A program made the position numbers and the translations under genes. DNA of 64,000 nucleotides from Alphaproteobacteria bacterium WMHbin7 (lineage in GTDB: Bacteria > Pseudomonadota > Alphaproteobacteria > Rhodospirillales > WMHbin7): NCBI GenBank assembly GCA_002753155.1, contig PDZW01000002.1:62001-126000 (forward strand). Direction: 5' to 3'. Every line of letters begins with the position of its first letter. Position 1 is the stretch's first letter. This document shows, piece by piece, positions 1-8,443 of this stretch. Below the pieces are notes generated by a model. That model ran no database searches and was not told the DNA's origin. It saw only the letters and a program-made list of their open reading frames with translations.

Positions 1-1658
1 TGCCCAATCTGGGCTTTGCCATGATCTTGCATCTGGCCAAGGAGAGCGATGGCGAGACCTTGCGCGCCCTGGTCCCGCTTCCCCATCAGGTTGAGCGGGT
101 CATCCGCCTGCCGGGCGACGCCATTCGTTTCATCTTTCTGGAAGATGTGGTCAGCCTGTTCCTGGGCCACCTGTTCCACGGCTTCAAGGTTCTGTCCAAA
201 GGCTTGTTCAGGGTCATCCGCGACAGCGAAATCGATATCGATGACGAAGCCGAGGATCTGGTGCGCGTTTTCGAAACCGCCTTGAAGCGCAGAAGGCGCG
301 GCCACTGCATTCGTCTGACCATCAATTCCGGCCTGCCCGAGGATTTGCGCAAGATCGTCGTCGACGAGATGGAAGCGGCCGAGGAGGATATCTTCGTTCT
401 GGACGGGCTTTTGGGTATTGTTGACGTCAAGCAGATCATCACCGACGAGCGGCCCGATCTTCTCTTCACGCCCTATAATGCGCGCTTTCCGGAACGTATC
501 CGCGATTTCGGCGGCGACTGTTTTGCCGCTATCAGCAAAAAGGATATCGTGGTCCATCACCCCTTCGAAAGTTTCGACGTGGTGGTGCAGTTCCTAAGAC
601 AGGCGGCCAGGGATCCGCATGTGGTGGCGATCAAGCAGACGCTTTACCGTACCAGCCATGATTCCCCCATCGTGAAGGAACTGGTCGCCGCCGCCGAAGC
701 GGGCAAGTCGGTGACCGCCATGGTCGAGTTGAAGGCCCGTTTCGACGAAGAGGCCAATATCCGCTGGGCGCGCGATCTGGAAGCCGCAGGTGCTCAGGTG
801 GTCTTCGGCTTCATTGAGTTGAAGACGCATGCCAAGATTTCCCAGGTGGTGCGCAGGGAGCAGGGCGGCCTTCGCAGCTATGTTCATTTCGGCACCGGCA
901 ATTATCATCCCATCACAGCCAAGGTCTATACCGACCTGTCCTTCTTCACCTGTGATCCGGCCCTGGGTCGTGATGCCGCCAAGGCCTTCAATTACATGAC
1001 CGGCTATGCCGTTCCCGATTCAATGGAGAAGCTGGCGATTGCCCCCCTGGGCATTCGTGATCGCCTGCTGGGTCTGATCGATGAAGAGATCGGTCATGCC
1101 AAGGAGGGGCGGCCCGCCACCATCTGGGCCAAGATGAATTCCCTGGTCGACAAGAAATTGATCGATGCGCTTTACAAGGCCAGCCATGCCGGGGTGCAGA
1201 TCGACCTGATCATCCGCGGCATCTGCTGCCTGAAGCCCGGCGTTCCCGGCCTCTCTGAAAACATCCGCGTGAAAAGCATCGTGGGCAGATTCCTTGAACA
1301 TTCACGCATCATCGCTTTTGGCAACGGCGCCAAAATGCCGTCCCGCCAAGCCAAGATCTTCATTTCCTCGGCCGACTGGATGCAGCGGAACATGGATTGG
1401 CGGGTCGAGACCCTGGTGCCCATCGAGAATTCCACCGTGCATCGCCAGATTCTCGATCAGATCATGGTTGCCAACATGAAGGACGTGGCCCAAAGCTGGG
1501 TGCTGAAGCCCGATGGAACCTATGAGCGCATGGACCACAAGGGCGACAAATTCTCGGCGCATACCTACTTCATGACCAACCCCAGCCTGTCTGGCCGCGG
1601 CAGCGCCACATCGCGTGGCCGTGCCGCACCCAAACTGCTGCTGGGGAATGGCGGATGA
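1..1658 (+). CDS. ppk: Polyphosphate kinase 1, 5'-truncated by window edge
   Basis: Reversible transfer of the ATP gamma-phosphate to polyphosphate at the inner face of the membrane. The frame is open from base 3, so the start lies upstream of the window; about 551 residues are visible against a usual 690-730, and the N-terminal part is missing. Both histidines of the PPK1 active centre can be seen: ELKTHAK (His codon at 828-830, the phosphorylated one by family comparison) and RFLEHSR (His codon at 1299-1301). The C-terminal PLD-like half is complete and ends in a Gly/Arg/Ser-rich tail. The stop overlaps the ppx start (ATGA at 1655), so the two opposing polyphosphate enzymes are translationally coupled. 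Confidence 0.96.
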   Translation, partial: PNLGFAMILHLAKESDGETLRALVPLPHQVERVIRLPGDAIRFIFLEDVVSLFLGHLFHGFKVLSKGLFRVIRDSEIDIDDEAEDLVRVFETALKRRRRGHCIRLTINSGLPEDLRKIVVDEMEAAEEDIFVLDGLLGIVDVKQIITDERPDLLFTPYNARFPERIRDFGGDCFAAISKKDIVVHHPFESFDVVVQFLRQAARDPHVVAIKQTLYRTSHDSPIVKELVAAAEAGKSVTAMVELKARFDEEANIRWARDLEAAGAQVVFGFIELKTHAKISQVVRREQGGLRSYVHFGTGNYHPITAKVYTDLSFFTCDPALGRDAAKAFNYMTGYAVPDSMEKLAIAPLGIRDRLLGLIDEEIGHAKEGRPATIWAKMNSLVDKKLIDALYKASHAGVQIDLIIRGICCLKPGVPGLSENIRVKSIVGRFLEHSRIIAFGNGAKMPSRQAKIFISSADWMQRNMDWRVETLVPIENSTVHRQILDQIMVANMKDVAQSWVLKPDGTYERMDHKGDKFSAHTYFMTNPSLSGRGSATSRGRAAPKLLLGNGG

Positions 1659-3166
1659 ACGTCGCTACCGGAGCAAAGCCCCGGACAACGCAAAGTCGCC
1701 GCCATCCGGTGGCGATCATCGATATCGGATCGAATTCGATTCGTCTTTGCGTCTATGACGGACTGATCCGCACGCCGACCCCCATGTTCAACGAAAAAGT
1801 CCTCTGCGCCCTGGGCCAGGGGTTGGATGCCAGAGGGCGTCTTAATCCTGAGGGCGTTGGGATGGCTCGGGCCGCCCTTGGACGTTTCGTCGCCCTTGCC
1901 AACGCCATGGGGGCTGCCCGTATCGACGTGCTGGCCACCGCCGCCGTGCGCGACGCCAAGGATGGAAAGGATTTCGTCGCCAGCATCGAGCGCGATACTG
2001 GCGCAAAGATCACCGTTCTTTCCGGCGAGGAAGAAGCCAAGCTGGCGGCCTTGGGCGTCATGTGCGGCAAGCCCGGCATGACGGGGCTGGTGGCCGATCT
2101 GGGGGGCGGCAGCCTGGATCTGGTCGAGGTCGATCAGGGCGGATTCGGCTCTTTCGCCTCGCTGCCCCTGGGTGTTTTGAGAATTGCCGAAAAGGCTGGA
2201 GATGATCGCGCCAAGGCGCTTGATCACATCGAAAAGCATTTGAACAAGATTCCCTGGCTGTCGGGGATGCAGGGCCAGCCTCTCTATGCCGTGGGTGGGG
2301 CCTGGCGTTCCTTGGCCAGGCTGTGCATTGCCCAGACAGGCTATCCGCTTCAGGTGCTGGATAATTTCACCTTGGGGCGGCGCGAGGCTGACGGGTTGGT
2401 TGACCTGATTTCCCGTCAAAGCAAGCGATCCTTGGAAAAATTCGGCTCGGTTTCCAAGAAGCGCGTGGCGACGCTGCCCCAAGCGGCCCTGCTCTTGTCG
2501 CATCTGATGGTTCTGGCCAAACCAGAACGGCTTGTCTTCTCCGTTTATGGGCTTCGGGAGGGGCAGTTCTACAAGCATCTTCCCGAAAGCCTTAAGGCCG
2601 AAGACCCGCTGGTCGCGGCCTGCCGTGATTTGGCAAGGCGTTTGGGGCGTTTTTCCGAACATGCCGACGAGATCATGGTTTGGTCCGCCCCGATTTTCGC
2701 AGGCGAATCGGATCAGGAACAGCGCTTGCGCATGGCGGCGGCTTTATTGTCGGACGCTTTTTGGAACGAACATCCCGACTATCGAGCTGAACAAGCCTTC
2801 CTGCGCACCTTTCGCATGCCCTTCATGGGGCTTGAACACAAGGAGCGCGCTTTTCTGGCTCTGTCGATGTTTGCCCGCCATGCCGGAAATCAGGATGCGC
2901 CCTATGCCCAGCAGGCCCGCGCCATGCTAAGCGATGAGGCGGGTAAGCGCGCCGAACAGCTTGGGCTGGTCCTGCGCTTGGCGCATGTGATGACCGGGGG
3001 AACGCCCGGTCTGTTGCCGCATGTCCGGCTGGCCTCCGCCTTGGGCGAACTTGCCATGATGGTGCCCGACGGACAGCCGGTGTTTATCGGCGAGGCGATC
3101 GAGCGGGCGCTGGATCGCGTGGCGCGATCCTTGGGGCTGAAAACTTCGGTGATTAGGCGCTTTTAG
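1655..3166 (+). CDS. ppx: Exopolyphosphatase, Ppx/GppA family
   Basis: Predicted to release orthophosphate from polyphosphate ends; the same fold also hydrolyses pppGpp in GppA relatives. The 503-residue length fits Ppx. The N-terminal ASKHA phosphate-binding loop reads [16 protein letters not shown] (about residues 20-35), the second glycine-rich loop is [12 protein letters not shown] (about 148-159), and the conserved YGLREGQFY segment is near residue 298. The C-terminal part is helical, as in proteobacterial Ppx. The ATG start overlaps the ppk stop by 4 nt. The pairing with ppk makes Ppx more likely than GppA, but sequence alone does not exclude pppGpp activity. Confidence 0.93.
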   Translation: MNVATGAKPRTTQSRRHPVAIIDIGSNSIRLCVYDGLIRTPTPMFNEKVLCALGQGLDARGRLNPEGVGMARAALGRFVALANAMGAARIDVLATAAVRDAKDGKDFVASIERDTGAKITVLSGEEEAKLAALGVMCGKPGMTGLVADLGGGSLDLVEVDQGGFGSFASLPLGVLRIAEKAGDDRAKALDHIEKHLNKIPWLSGMQGQPLYAVGGAWRSLARLCIAQTGYPLQVLDNFTLGRREADGLVDLISRQSKRSLEKFGSVSKKRVATLPQAALLLSHLMVLAKPERLVFSVYGLREGQFYKHLPESLKAEDPLVAACRDLARRLGRFSEHADEIMVWSAPIFAGESDQEQRLRMAAALLSDAFWNEHPDYRAEQAFLRTFRMPFMGLEHKERAFLALSMFARHAGNQDAPYAQQARAMLSDEAGKRAEQLGLVLRLAHVMTGGTPGLLPHVRLASALGELAMMVPDGQPVFIGEAIERALDRVARSLGLKTSVIRRF

Positions 3167-3248
3167 CTGATTGGCCGGGAAAGGGGACGGGCCTGCTGAA
3201 TTGGCGTATAATGCAAAGGACTCCGTCGCGGACGGCAAGCAGGACGTT

Positions 3249-5474
3249 ATGATGGCAAAAGTGCGGGAATTGGTTTGGTTGGATGATTATGTCGTCGGCG
3301 ACGAACGCATTGATGCCGAGCATAAGCGCCTGCTTGAACTGCTTTTCGAAATCGAGGGACTGATCATCGGCAAGGGCGGGGCCGTTGTCTTGAAACAGCG
3401 GATCTCCGACTTTTTGACAATGCTCAAGGCCCATTGCGCCTATGAAGAGGGCAGGATGCAGATGCTGTCCCGCGACAGATTTGGCGATCTGGTCGACGGT
3501 CACTGCGCTCAACATGCCCAATTGATTGAGAAGAGTCAGAGTCTGCTAGAAGCCGTGGGCGGCGATGCGGCGGACAGGGCTCGATTGCACGAGGCGCATG
3601 AAGCCCTTTTTGAGCAAATGCGCGACTTGATTCTGGATGATTTCGGCTTGGTGGGGGCTTTGCCCGACAAAGGTCCGTCCGAGACTCGTGGGGTGGAACA
3701 TAAGGGCAAAGTTCAAAATGAGCCTGGGGCACCTGCTTCGATCGGCATGTATCTGACCGCCATCGTCGGCGCCTTTCTTCTGCTGGCACTTATCTTGCTC
3801 GGCCATACCATTCAAGAAACGACGGCAAGCATCAAAAGTGAAATCAGCCAGTCGGCACATGCCATTTCAAAGGGCGTGGCCAACGAAATCAATGCTGTTC
3901 TGCTCAGTAACAAGGACGTGATGGAGCGCATGGCCAAACGCCCCTTGATGCGTCGGGCCACGCAGGATGAGTGCGATAAAATTCTTTGGGACTTTAAGGA
4001 AATCTTCCCGCGTTTTGCCAATGTCACGACCATTGAGCCAGATGGAACGGCACTCTGTTCAGCCGTGCCGCAGCCTGGCGGAAAGCCCGTTAACGTCTTC
4101 AAAAGCGAATGGTTCCAACGGCTCATCGCAACGCAGTCTTTCGTCGTGGGCAAGCCTTTCATGGGTCCCATCACGGGGCGCTGGGTGTCCGTGCTGGCAT
4201 CGCCGGTTCATGACGATCAGGGGGCAGTGATTCGCTATATGGGGCTTCCGCTCGATCTGGTTGCCCTAACCCCCAGCATTGCCAAAGATTCTCTTTACCA
4301 AGATTCCGTGGTCGGTGTCGCCACGGATGATGGCGTGATCGTCTGGCGCAGCAAGGATGCCGATGCCTGGGTGGGCAAAAGCCTTAAGGAGCGCGAGGCG
4401 TTTTCCAATTTTGTCGATCAGGGAATCAGTGAAACCACCATCGTTGGCATCGATAATGTCGAGCGAACCTATTACTTCGATCGTGTCGAGGCCAGTAATT
4501 GGGTTGTCTGGGTGGGCGTCCCTCGTGACGTTCTCAAGGCCTTATGGCTGAAGGTGTTGCCGTCACTGGCCTTGCTTGGCTTGCTTGGCTTGCTCTTCGT
4601 GGCGGCTATTCTTTTCATGGCGGCGTGGCGCATTGTCAAACCGATGCGCGATCTTGCCGACACAGCGCGGGCGATTCAGGCGGGAGACAACAAGGCGCGG
4701 GCCATGCTGGTAGGACCCCGTGAAGTCGTCGCCGTTGCCCGTGAGTTCAATGCTCTGGTCGATCTGCGCGAGAAGCAGACCGACGCGTTGATCAAATCGA
4801 ATGTCGAACTCAAGCGATTCGCCTTCATCGCGTCGCACGATCTTCAGGAACCGGTGAGAAACGTTGTCGCCTATTCCCAGCTTCTCGAACGCCGTTATGC
4901 GAAATCCTTTGATGCCGAGGGGCAGGAATATTTCGGATTCATCATCAGTGGCGCCAAGCGCATGCACAGTCTGGTCCGCGATCTGCTGACCTATTCAAGA
5001 ATTTCAGAATCCGCTCACAAGTTCAGTAAGGTCGATATGAGGGACGTCGTCGACGAAGCTGTCGCCAATCTTCAATCGCTGATCACGGAGTCTGGGGCCA
5101 GGGTGGTGATCGCTGACGGGCCATATCCCGCGGTTCAAGGTGATCGCATGCAGTTGATCGAGGTTTTGCAAAATCTCGTCACCAATTCCCTTCGCTTTCG
5201 CAAGCCTGAGGCTTCCCCGCTTGTCGAGATCAAGGTCAAGGTCAATCCCGAGCGAGCCATCTTCTCCGTTTCAGACAATGGGATGGGCATCGAAAAAATC
5301 TATTGGGAACAGATTTTCATCATCTTCAAGCGCTTGCATGGCAGCACCTTCCCCGGTACCGGTTTGGGTCTGGCGATCTGCAAAAGGATCATCGAAGCTC
5401 ATGGCGGGCGCATCTGGGTGGAATCGCAGCCCGGCGTGGGCAGCACCTTCTTCTTCTCGCTGCCCGTTTCCTGA
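3249..5474 (+). CDS. Hemerythrin-fused membrane sensor histidine kinase
   Basis: A 741-residue kinase. Order: hemerythrin-like domain (about 10-125), TM helix (about 166-186), extracytoplasmic sensor region (about 190-435), second TM helix (about 437-457), HAMP, HisKA with phospho-acceptor His530 in ASHDLQEP, and a HATPase domain with a GTGLGLAI box. The N-terminal domain keeps the DAEH, HxxxE (HCAYE) and HxxxH (HCAQH) iron ligands, but where the family has a final HxxxxD it reads MRDLILDD, so one His is absent. ATG 3249 is preferred over TTG 3171 because AGGAC precedes it at suitable spacing. It may sense oxygen or redox state in the cytoplasm and another ligand outside. No partner regulator is adjacent. 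Confidence 0.88.
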   Translation: MMAKVRELVWLDDYVVGDERIDAEHKRLLELLFEIEGLIIGKGGAVVLKQRISDFLTMLKAHCAYEEGRMQMLSRDRFGDLVDGHCAQHAQLIEKSQSLLEAVGGDAADRARLHEAHEALFEQMRDLILDDFGLVGALPDKGPSETRGVEHKGKVQNEPGAPASIGMYLTAIVGAFLLLALILLGHTIQETTASIKSEISQSAHAISKGVANEINAVLLSNKDVMERMAKRPLMRRATQDECDKILWDFKEIFPRFANVTTIEPDGTALCSAVPQPGGKPVNVFKSEWFQRLIATQSFVVGKPFMGPITGRWVSVLASPVHDDQGAVIRYMGLPLDLVALTPSIAKDSLYQDSVVGVATDDGVIVWRSKDADAWVGKSLKEREAFSNFVDQGISETTIVGIDNVERTYYFDRVEASNWVVWVGVPRDVLKALWLKVLPSLALLGLLGLLFVAAILFMAAWRIVKPMRDLADTARAIQAGDNKARAMLVGPREVVAVAREFNALVDLREKQTDALIKSNVELKRFAFIASHDLQEPVRNVVAYSQLLERRYAKSFDAEGQEYFGFIISGAKRMHSLVRDLLTYSRISESAHKFSKVDMRDVVDEAVANLQSLITESGARVVIADGPYPAVQGDRMQLIEVLQNLVTNSLRFRKPEASPLVEIKVKVNPERAIFSVSDNGMGIEKIYWEQIFIIFKRLHGSTFPGTGLGLAICKRIIEAHGGRIWVESQPGVGSTFFFSLPVS

Positions 5475-5487
5475 GCTGGCGCTCCGT

Positions 5488-8178
5488 TCAGTTCTTGGTA
5501 AGGTCGAGCTTGATCTCGATAACGTCGCCTTCGACATAGCCCACACGCTCGAAGCCCAGCAATTCTGACAGCTTCATCATGGGCCTGTTGTCGGCCAGCA
5601 CCTGTCCCACCATCCAACGTGTGCCGCGCATCTTGCAATAGCGAATCATCTTCTCCATCAGCACGCGTCCCAGGCCCTTGCCCTTCAAATCCGAGCGCAC
5701 CACGATGGCGTATTCCGTCCGCTCATTGTCGGGATCGGTGACTGTGCGCACCACGCCCACGGTTTCGGGCTGGCCGTGATCGTTTGGCATGGTGGCGATG
5801 AAGGCCATCTCGCGGTCGTAATCGATCTGCGTTAGGCGCGCCATTTCGCTGTGGGGCAATTCATGGACAAGGCCGAAGAAACGGAAGCGGATATCCTCGG
5901 GCGTCAGTTTTGAAATGAAGACGTGGTGGTTGGGTTCATCCTCAGGCCGGATGGGGCGTAACGTGATCTTCGCTTCTTCCAGCTTGACCATTTCCTCAAG
6001 TTCTTTGGGATAGGGCCGGATGGCCAGCCGCTCGGCGCCTCGTGTCGAGGTGGTGGCCACCTTGATGCGGGCATCCAAGGCCAATACGCCCTTGGTATCG
6101 GCAAAAAGCGGATTGATGTCCACCTCGAGAATCTCGGGGATGTCGATGACCATCTGGGAGACCTGCATCAAGGTCAGGCAAATGGCGTCAAGGTCAACCG
6201 GGGGGCGGTCGCGATAGCCTTTCAGAAGCTTGTAGATGCGGGTGCGCGAAATCATCTCGCGGGCCAGCGACATGTTGAGCGGCGGCAGGCCCACCGTGCT
6301 ATCTCCGATCACCTCGACCCCGGTGCCGCCATGGCCGAACATGAGGACGGGGCCGAAGATGGGATCGGTGCTCATGCCGATGATCAACTCGTGGGCGCCC
6401 GGTCTTTGCGCCATCTCCTGCACGGTAAAGCCCGTGACATGGGCGGTTGGATTGATTTTCTTGACGCGCTCCAGCATGGCGTGCGCTGCCTTCTCGGCCT
6501 CGAAGGGGCCGTCGAGATCAAGCATCACGCCGCCCACATCCGATTTGTGGGTGATGTCGGGCGAGAGAATCTTAAGCGCGCAGCGCCCGCCGCCCATGTC
6601 GCGCACGATGCGACTGGCATCGGCGGGTGTGCGGGCGATATGCGTTTCCACGGTGGGAATGCCATAGGCCGCCAGTACGGCCTTGGCCTCTGGCTCGCTC
6701 ATCATACTGTGCCCGCTGGCAATGGCATTCTCGATGACCAGGCGCGCCGTGGCGGTGGCGGGGGTGAATTCCGAGGGTGCCGATGGTGGCGTTTCCATCA
6801 GCATTTCCTGGTTTCTGCGATAGCGCTGCACATGCATGAAGGCATTCACCGCCTGGCTGGGCGTGTTGTAGGTGGGTATGCCGGAATCATTGAACAGGTG
6901 GCGCGCCTCGGCCACGGCTTCGCCGCCCACCCAGCAGGTCATGAGGTTGGACACCTTGCCGTCCTTGGCCAGTTTGATCACCGATTGCGCCACCTCGGTG
7001 GACGAGGAAACGGCGGTCGGAGCGTGCATGCACAGAACGGCATCCACCTCGCCGGCGGTGAACAGGACTTCCAGCGCCTTAACATAGCGCTCGCCCGGCG
7101 CGTCGCCGATGATATCGACCGGATTGCCCCGCGACCAGGTGGCTGGCAGAACGGCGTCCAGCTTGGCGATGGTTTCGGGTTTCAACTCGGCCAGGTGGCC
7201 TCCGCCGTCGATCAGATCATCGACCGCCATGACGCCGACGCCGCCGCCATTGGTGAGAACGGCCAGCCGGTCGCCCTTGGTGGGGCGCGAGCGGGCCAGC
7301 GTTTCTACGGCGGCAAACAATTCCTCGATGTTGAACACGCGCAGCATGCCTGCGCGGCGGATGGCGGCATCATAGACGGCGTCGGCCCCGGCCAGGGCGC
7401 CGGTATGCGAGGCGGCGGCCTTCGCACCTTCGGCGGCGCGTCCCGATTTGATGGCCAGCACCGGCTTGTTGCGGGCCGCCGAGCGGGCCGCCGACATGAA
7501 ATTGCGACGCTGATGGATCGATTCGATATAGAGCAAAATGGCTCTGGTATTGGGGTCGGAGCCCAGATAATCGAGAACGTCGCCGAAATCGATATCGGCG
7601 CAGTCGCCCAGCGAGATGAAATGCGAAAAACCGATACCCTTGGGGCGCGCCCAGTCAAGAACGGCCGTGCACAAGGCCCCAGATTGCGAGACGAAGGCGA
7701 TGCGTCCCGCCAGGGCGGGCTTGTGGGCGAAGCTGGCATTAAGCCCGATGCCGGGAACCAGAAGTCCCAGGCAGTTCGGCCCCAGAATCCGCATCTCGTA
7801 TTTCTTGGCGGTTTCCAGCATGGCCTGCTGGACCGAACGGTGGTCATTGTCCAACTGATTGGCGGAAAGGCCTGCCGTCACCACCACGGCGGCGCGGGTT
7901 CCTCGTGCCCCCAATTCCTCGATCAATCCGACCACGGTTTTGGGGGGCGTGCAGATCACCGCCAGATCGGGCGTCATGGGCAGCGAGGTAACGTCGGAAT
8001 AGGCCAGAACGCCGCAAACCGCCTTCTGATTGGGATTGACCGGCATGATCGGGCCCATGAACCCGCCTTGCAGCAGATTGCGCATGACCAGATTGCCCAC
8101 CGCCTTCTCGCGGTTGGTGGCGCCGAAAACGGCAACCGAGCGGGGCTTGAAGAGATATTCGAGATGACGCACGCTCAT
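5488..8178 (-). CDS. Pat-type acyl-CoA synthetase/GNAT protein acetyltransferase
   Basis: An 896-residue fusion: N-terminal CoA-binding domain (about 1-130, with SVAVFGATNREKAVGN), two succinyl-CoA-ligase-like domains containing ASHTGALAG, an ATP-grasp domain (about 485-705), and a C-terminal GNAT domain (about 720-890) with the acetyl-CoA loop RSDLKGKGLGRVLM. This is the layout of Pat/YfiQ/AcuA-like protein lysine acetyltransferases, which control acetyl-CoA synthetase and other enzymes. ADP-forming acetyl-CoA synthetase activity is an alternative because the HTG motif is retained. GGGGAG lies 8 nt before the ATG. It converges with the kinase gene, 13 nt apart, and is divergent from the HD-GYP gene across a 265-bp AT-rich gap that should hold both promoters. 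Confidence 0.88.
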   Translation of the reverse strand: MSVRHLEYLFKPRSVAVFGATNREKAVGNLVMRNLLQGGFMGPIMPVNPNQKAVCGVLAYSDVTSLPMTPDLAVICTPPKTVVGLIEELGARGTRAAVVVTAGLSANQLDNDHRSVQQAMLETAKKYEMRILGPNCLGLLVPGIGLNASFAHKPALAGRIAFVSQSGALCTAVLDWARPKGIGFSHFISLGDCADIDFGDVLDYLGSDPNTRAILLYIESIHQRRNFMSAARSAARNKPVLAIKSGRAAEGAKAAASHTGALAGADAVYDAAIRRAGMLRVFNIEELFAAVETLARSRPTKGDRLAVLTNGGGVGVMAVDDLIDGGGHLAELKPETIAKLDAVLPATWSRGNPVDIIGDAPGERYVKALEVLFTAGEVDAVLCMHAPTAVSSSTEVAQSVIKLAKDGKVSNLMTCWVGGEAVAEARHLFNDSGIPTYNTPSQAVNAFMHVQRYRRNQEMLMETPPSAPSEFTPATATARLVIENAIASGHSMMSEPEAKAVLAAYGIPTVETHIARTPADASRIVRDMGGGRCALKILSPDITHKSDVGGVMLDLDGPFEAEKAAHAMLERVKKINPTAHVTGFTVQEMAQRPGAHELIIGMSTDPIFGPVLMFGHGGTGVEVIGDSTVGLPPLNMSLAREMISRTRIYKLLKGYRDRPPVDLDAICLTLMQVSQMVIDIPEILEVDINPLFADTKGVLALDARIKVATTSTRGAERLAIRPYPKELEEMVKLEEAKITLRPIRPEDEPNHHVFISKLTPEDIRFRFFGLVHELPHSEMARLTQIDYDREMAFIATMPNDHGQPETVGVVRTVTDPDNERTEYAIVVRSDLKGKGLGRVLMEKMIRYCKMRGTRWMVGQVLADNRPMMKLSELLGFERVGYVEGDVIEIKLDLTKN

Positions 8179-8443
8179 GCGGAAGACTCCCCGGGGAAGG
8201 TCATATACGCGCAGTCCGTCTTGTCATGCTTTTCCAGGCGGTGCGGTCTTCTTTCCGCTTTCCTTAAGGATAGGCCGATTTTTGTGCGCCGCAACAAGAA
8301 AGCTGCGTTTGCTTGTTTCGTTTGTCATAAAAGAAATATTACATGGGCCAACTGTATCTATAACCTGATTAATAGGTTGTTGCGTGGGTTATTGAAGATC
8401 CTTAATATCCCGCGACTTATGACAAGGCGAACTGAGGAAGATA

